Positions 59,656-64,000 of a stretch of DNA of 64,000 nt are shown here, in pieces. The stretch is from Actinomadura sp. WMMA1423 (GTDB lineage Bacteria; Actinomycetota; Actinomycetes; Streptosporangiales; Streptosporangiaceae): contig NZ_CP041244.1 of assembly GCF_006547145.1 (NCBI RefSeq), positions 9,464,393-9,528,392 of the forward strand, written 5' to 3'. The translations under genes and the position numbers were made by a program. How positions within the stretch are numbered: position 1 is the stretch's first letter; every line of letters begins with the position of its first letter. The notes beneath the pieces were generated by a model that ran no database searches, was not told the DNA's origin, and saw nothing but the letters and a program-made list of their open reading frames with translations.

Positions 59656-61545
59656 TCACTGGGCCACCAGCCGTGCGAGCCTGGTGCGCCGCGCCGGGGC
59701 CCCGTCCTCGCGGACGGCCCTGGCCAGCGCGGGTCCGGCCGCCTGCACGACCGACAGGTGGCGGCGCGCGAGCCCGAAAGCGGTGGCCACCAGCGGACGC
59801 GACAGCCCGTCCGCCGCCAGGACCGCGACCACGGCGGGACGCCGGGTCCCGCGCGCGAGCGCCACCGGCACCGCCCAGCCGTGCCGCAGCCGGGACGCCT
59901 CCGCCGGGGAGACGACCCGCGGCACCGCCCGGGAAGTCGACCTCCAGCCCGTGCGGGCCGCCGCCCCGCCACCACGCCCGTCCTCGCCGAGCGGGCGTGC
60001 GGGAGCGGCGCGGCGACGACCACCCGGTCGCCGGGGTCCATGCCGCCGAACGCGCCGGGGCCGGCGTTTCAGGCGGGCCTTGAGCGCGGCGTTTGAGGGC
60101 GCCGGCGCCCGCGTCGTCGCCGCCCGCCCGCCGGGCGACGACCTGGACGTCCTCGACGGGGATGCCGAGGGCGCGGGGAATCGAGTCGGCGACCGAGCTG
60201 GACGGCCCGGTGGACCGCCTCCGCGGCGCCCTCGGCGGGCACGATGACGACCTCGCGGCCCGGGGCGTCCACGGCGGCCAGCCCGCCGCCGCGCACCGAC
60301 TCGGTCAGCTCGCCGAGCGGGCCGGCCGGCGGCCCGTCGTCAAGCGCCACGACGGGCACGGTCTCCGACGCCTCCAGGTCGTCCAGCGGCCGGCCGGGAC
60401 CGGCGGGCGGCGGGGCGTCCGGCTCGCAGCACAGCACGAGGTGGGCGCCGTCGGGGCACGCCTCGGTCAGCACCGCGCACAGCTCGACGTCGAGCGCCGC
60501 GCCGTCGGCCACGATGACGAGGTCGAGCTCGAAGGGCCGCTGCTCGCCGCGCCCGTAGCCGACGGCCCCGGGCGCGGCCGAGGGGTCCTCGCGGGGCTCC
60601 AGCAGCCGGTGCAGGCTGGTCACCGCGACGCCCTCGCCGAGACCGGCGGCGAGGTCGGCCGCGGCGCGGTCGGTGGGCGCCGCCACCGCCGTGCGGACGC
60701 CCTGGGACGCGGCGGCGGAGGCGATCGCGGCGACCGTGCCCGCGAGCCCGTCGGGCGTGCCGCGCAGGATGCTGACGCCGGTGCGCAGCGCGGCGGTGAG
60801 GGCGAGGGAGCGGTCCTCGGCGAGCCCCGTCGCGCAGCTCCTTCAGCGCCGTGTCGTCCCAGCGGCGCGGCGGTGAGCGTCAGGCGCTGGAAGCCCTCGG
60901 CCGCCGCCTCCTCGGCGAGCGCCCACCGCGCCGGGCCGAGCGTCTCCTCCGGCTCCGCGGGCTCGGCGTCCTCCTCGAACGCCTCCTCGTCGAACTCGGG
61001 CTCCTCGGTGAGCGACAGGACCTCCGCCTCGTCCAGCGCCGCCTCGACGGCGCGCGGCGGGTCGGGGTAGCGCAGGCGCTCCAGCGCGGACAGCACGTCG
61101 GCGGCGGGCGTGACCGTGTGGCCCTGGCGGGCCGCCTCCGTCAGCAGGTGCAGGACCAGGGCGCCGCCGCGGCGGGGGTCGTCGGGGCGGGCGCCGTCCC
61201 CGAGGAGGGCGCGGGCGAAGTGGTCGGCCTGTTCGGGCCGGACGCCGGGGACGCTCAGCAGCCGCCACGGGTCCTCGCGCAGCCGGCCGGCGGCGGACGG
61301 GCCGAGCCGCGCCGCGGTCCGGGCGGCGAGCGCGGCGGGCGCGCCCGTCTCGGCGAGCAGCGCCTCGAGGGCGCGCAGGCCCTCCTCCGGGGTCCGGCCG
61401 GGTTCGGGCGGCGGCGCCTGCGCGGGCTCGGGGGCGTCCCGCACGTCGAGCGCGCCGGCGGCGGCCTCGGCGGCGCGCATGGCGGCCTCGGCGCGCGCCT
61501 TGCGCTCGGCGGGGGAGGGGGTGGTGTGTCAGGGGTGTCGGTCAC
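59656..61545 (-). pseudogene. RecD-like HHH helicase, broken by several frameshifts
   Basis: Translating across frames recovers a familiar actinobacterial helix-hairpin-helix/RecD-like protein: GTG 61545 (MTDTPDTPPP), then PWRLLSVPGVRPEQADHFAR (HHH), AAPTDRAAADLA, DLVIVADGA, LVLCCEPD, GREVVIVPAEG, FGGMDPGDRVVV and LATAFGLARRHLSVVQ-type end sections. At least six single-base indels separate them: a C run at 61505-61520, extra bases near 60880, 60827, 60193, 60093 and 60068, and more at 59940-59990. Most are extra bases in short homopolymers. Either sequencing error or a true pseudogene; the otherwise intact codon pattern favours error. Confidence 0.7.
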
Positions 61546-61675
61546 GGGCTTCCCGTCACGGCTGGTCGCGGTCGGCGGTGGACCGTCCAGAGGGTGCCAC
61601 GGACGGTCCTGGGATTCACGGATGAAACACGCGCGGACGGAAGACGCGCGGACGGATCGCTCACGGGCGGTTCGC

Positions 61676-62636
61676 TCACGGGTGGGACGTCGTGTCGGAG
61701 ACGTCGGAGACGTCGTCCAGCGCGCCGCGGATCTCGTTCGGCAGCGTGACCTCCTCGCTCGCGAGGATCGCGCCGAGCTGCGCGGCGGTCCGGGCGCCGA
61801 CGATCGGCGCGGCGACGCCCGCCCGGTCGCGGACCCACGCGAGCGCCACGGCGAGCGGGGAGCAGCCGAGGCCCTCGGCGGCGGTCACCACCGACTCCAC
61901 GATGCGGGCGCACTCCTCGTCCAGGTACGGCTGGACGAAGTCGGCGAAGTGCGGGGCGGCGGCGCGCGACCCGGCGGGGATGCCGGTGCGGTACTTGCCG
62001 GTGAGGACGCCCCGGCCGAGCGGCGACCACGGCAGCAGGCCGGCTCCGGCGTCCAGCGCGGCGGGCACGACCTCCCGCTCGATGTCGCGGCGCAGCAGCG
62101 AGTACTCCAGCTGCGCGGACACGATCGGCGCGCGGCCCGGCCAGGCCCGCTGCCAGGCCGCCGCCTTGGAGACCTGCCATCCGGCGTAGTTGGAGACCCC
62201 GACGTACCGGGCCCGGCCGGACGAGACCGCCTCGTCCAGCGCCGACAGCGTCTCCTCCAGCGGCGTGGCCGGGTCGTAGACGTGCAGCTGCCACAGGTCG
62301 ACGTGGTCGAGGTCCATGCGGTCGAGAGAGGCGTCGAGGGCGCGCAGCAGGTGCCTCCGGGAACCGTCGTAGCGCCCGTTCGGCCTGATCGCGGCCTTGG
62401 TCGCGACGACGAGGTCGTCCCGGTCGACCAGCTCGCGCAGCAGGTGGCCGAGGATGCGCTCGCTGTCGCCGTCGCTGTAGACGTCGGCGGTGTCGACCAG
62501 GGTGCCCCCGGCCTCCACGCGACGCGACGAGCTGCGCCGCCGCCTCGTCCGGGTCGGTGTCCTGGCCCCAGGTCATGGTGCCGAGGCCCAGCCGGGACAC
62601 CAGCAGCCCGCTCCGCCCGAGGTGACGCTCCTTCAT
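61676..62636 (-). pseudogene. Aldo/keto reductase with one frameshift
   Basis: ATG 62636 begins MKERHLGRSGLLVSRLG and GTMTWGQ, a typical aldo/keto reductase start. Around 62520 the frame shifts by one, after which GGTLVDTADVYSDGDSE (catalytic Asp/Tyr), VATKAAI (Lys) and DLWQLHVYD (His) continue to the end near 61676. The two parts together give a normal length of about 320 residues. A single-base insertion in GTCGCGTCGCGTGG is the cause. The enzyme would be NADPH-dependent. Confidence 0.75.
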
Positions 62637-62768
62637 AGGCGGCCAATCTATCGGTCCGCGCGAGCCGCGCGGAAAGCGAGCGACCGCTCGGGCCGCACGC
62701 GCCGGCGGCACGAAGATCCTGGTGAGGATCTATTGCGGCCGGGCCCCGCCGGGCTAGAGTTCGCAGCC

Positions 62769-63389
62769 ATGGCGCCACCCCCGTTCTCGATGTACTCGCC
62801 GAAGACGCCGGAGGGCGACGGCGGGCCGAGCGTGGCGCCGGTGTTCGGCGCCGGCCCCGGCGACGACCCCGGCTACCTCGCCTCGCTGCGCGGCGGAACC
62901 GAGCTCGGCCGGATGCGCACGATGATGCTGGCGCTGCTGGCCGCCCCCGTGCTGATCCTCGCGATCATGCCGCTGATCGTCGAGGACGGCCACGGCGGAC
63001 CGCCGCCGTGGATCCACCTCCCGCTCGCCGCCGCCGCCCTGCTGGCGCTGCTCGCCGGGCCCCGCGCGCCGCGCCCGATGGCGCCGGGCGCCGACCAGGG
63101 CGCGGCGGCGCTGACCGCGCTGATGATGTTCCGGCAGGCGGTCCTGCTGCGGTTCGCCCTCGCCGAGGGCGTCATCCTCCTCGGCCTCCCGCTCGCGATG
63201 GTCGCCCACAGCGAGCTCGTCTTCGTCGTGGGCTTCGTCCTCGGCTACCCGCTGCTGGTCTGGCTGGCCCTGCCCACGCGCTCGGGCGTGGAGCGGATGC
63301 GGCGGCGCCTCGAGGCCCGGGGCGCCGAGTCCCACCTCTGGGCGGTGCTCCTCGCCGCCCCTTTGCCTCCCCGCGACCAGAGCGCCTAG
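62769..63389 (+). CDS. Membrane protein of unknown function, four helices
   Basis: A 206-residue protein with a Pro/Gly-rich start of about 45 residues and four hydrophobic helices: MLALLAAPVLILAIMPLIV, LPLAAAALLALLAG, GVILLGLPLAMVA and LVFVVGFVLGYPLLVWLALP. ATG 62769. Unbroken while the genes on both sides are frameshifted. No family recognised. Confidence 0.75.
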   Translation: MAPPPFSMYSPKTPEGDGGPSVAPVFGAGPGDDPGYLASLRGGTELGRMRTMMLALLAAPVLILAIMPLIVEDGHGGPPPWIHLPLAAAALLALLAGPRAPRPMAPGADQGAAALTALMMFRQAVLLRFALAEGVILLGLPLAMVAHSELVFVVGFVLGYPLLVWLALPTRSGVERMRRRLEARGAESHLWAVLLAAPLPPRDQSA

Positions 63390-63394
63390 AACGC

Positions 63395-64000
63395 CTAGAG
63401 CCAGCCGCTCTTGCGGAGGCGGCGGAACAGCAGCACGCACACGACGGCCATCACCGCGACGACCAGCGGGTAGCCGATGGTCCAGTGCAGCTCGGGCATG
63501 TGGTCGAAGTTCATGCCGTAGATCCCGGCGATCGCGGTGGGGACGGCGATGATCGCGGCCCAGGCGGAGATCTTGCGCATGTCCTCGTTCTGCTGCCGCT
63601 TGCCGAGCAGCGCCAGGTGGGCGGTCAGGACGCTGTTGAGCAGCTCGTTGTGCGAGTCGACCTGCTCGTCGACGCGCAGCAGGTGGTCCAGGACGTCGCG
63701 GAAGTACTCGCGGGTCGAGCCGCACTCGGCGACGCGGCCCTTCACGATCTCCTGCAGCACCGGGACGAGCGGGGTCCTCGGCGCTGCGGAACTCCAGGAC
63801 CTCACGCTTGAGACGAGTAGATGTCGGCGGTGAACCGTACCCGGCGTTCGGGTCGAACACACGGCCGCTTCGCTCCAGCCCGATGATGTCGAGCCTTCGA
63901 CCTCGTGGGTCACGACGACGCCGTACCGGTCGCGACCGGCGTCGCACACCGCGTACAGGACGGAGGTGGCGCAGTGCCGAGCAGCTCCGGGCTGTCCTCC
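63395..64000 (-). pseudogene. CorA-type magnesium channel, frameshifted and cut by the window edge
   Basis: The C terminus is unmistakable: YGMNFDHMPELHW with the CorA GMN signature, two membrane helices and a basic end (RRLRKSGWL). Upstream, the normal sequence is spread over frames: LKREVLEFRSA near 63800, VFDPNAGY near 63850, and LYAVCDAGRDRYGVVVTHE near 63930. I count at least three one-base changes (about 63779, 63812, 63832) plus one near 63975. The 5' end is beyond the window. Confidence 0.75.

Noticed and set aside
1..64000. Search for prophage, insertion sequences, CRISPR arrays and antiviral islands
   Set aside because: No integrase, transposase, phage structural genes, cas genes or long terminal repeats were seen.

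Overview
The window reads as chromosome of a very GC-rich filamentous actinomycete. Third codon positions are almost all G or C, GTG and TTG starts are common, Shine-Dalgarno sites are of the GGAGG type, and many genes are typical of the Streptosporangiales (Thermomonosporaceae/Actinomadura-like). The genus is inferred from gene content only. Genes are dense and there is no prophage, CRISPR array, insertion sequence or rRNA operon.

Layout. 0-22 kb: the end of an ABC-F ATPase with a 70-residue HTH protein, an enoyl-CoA hydratase-like enzyme, an X-Pro dipeptidyl-peptidase-like hydrolase, an ABC exporter, a sulfotransferase, a Sir2 deacetylase, an LD-carboxypeptidase/unknown/glycerate kinase operon, the divergent pair yczE/MocR-type regulator, a CBS protein, an MFS transporter, a PYROXD2-like oxidoreductase, an EphD-like hydrolase-SDR fusion, a ferritin-like hydrolase, FdhD and a TRIC channel. 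22-33 kb: tRNA-Sec, an acyl-CoA ligase, a SelD-like protein, an acetyl/propionyl-CoA synthetase, an MFS exporter, a SelB-like protein and RtcB. 33-44 kb: a glycosidase-like protein, a lipase-like hydrolase, molybdenum cofactor genes (moaA, mobA), a DHA2 exporter, tryptophan catabolism genes (kynurenine monooxygenase and tryptophan dioxygenase), a hydrolase, and a HOT-type iron alcohol dehydrogenase. 44-53 kb: MarR/IcmF/cobalamin-receptor cluster, an acyl-CoA dehydrogenase-SDR-TetR operon, and a membrane VWA protein. 53-64 kb: a probable small RNA, DUF3099, dodecin, a PmbA/TldD pair, FabG-InhA, a secreted protein, and a right end where three conserved genes (RecD-like helicase, aldo/keto reductase, CorA) are broken by many one-base indels.

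Main points of interest. (1) The selenocysteine genes look altered. SelD lacks the catalytic Cys/Sec and has His for a metal-binding Asp. SelB lacks the switch I segment and the catalytic His. The tRNA-Sec has a bulged D stem and a mismatch in the anticodon stem. All reading frames are full length, so this may be a divergent or repurposed Sec system rather than simple decay. No selA is in the window. (2) At 53429-53540 on the minus strand is a compact RNA of three hairpins with different stems but near-identical nine-base loops ending CCCCCGT. It has its own promoter-like sequence and terminator and resembles the actinobacterial 6C RNA. (3) A signal-less cobalamin-receptor-like protein sits in an operon with the B12-dependent mutase IcmF. 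(4) Several palindromic operators sit at divergent promoters.
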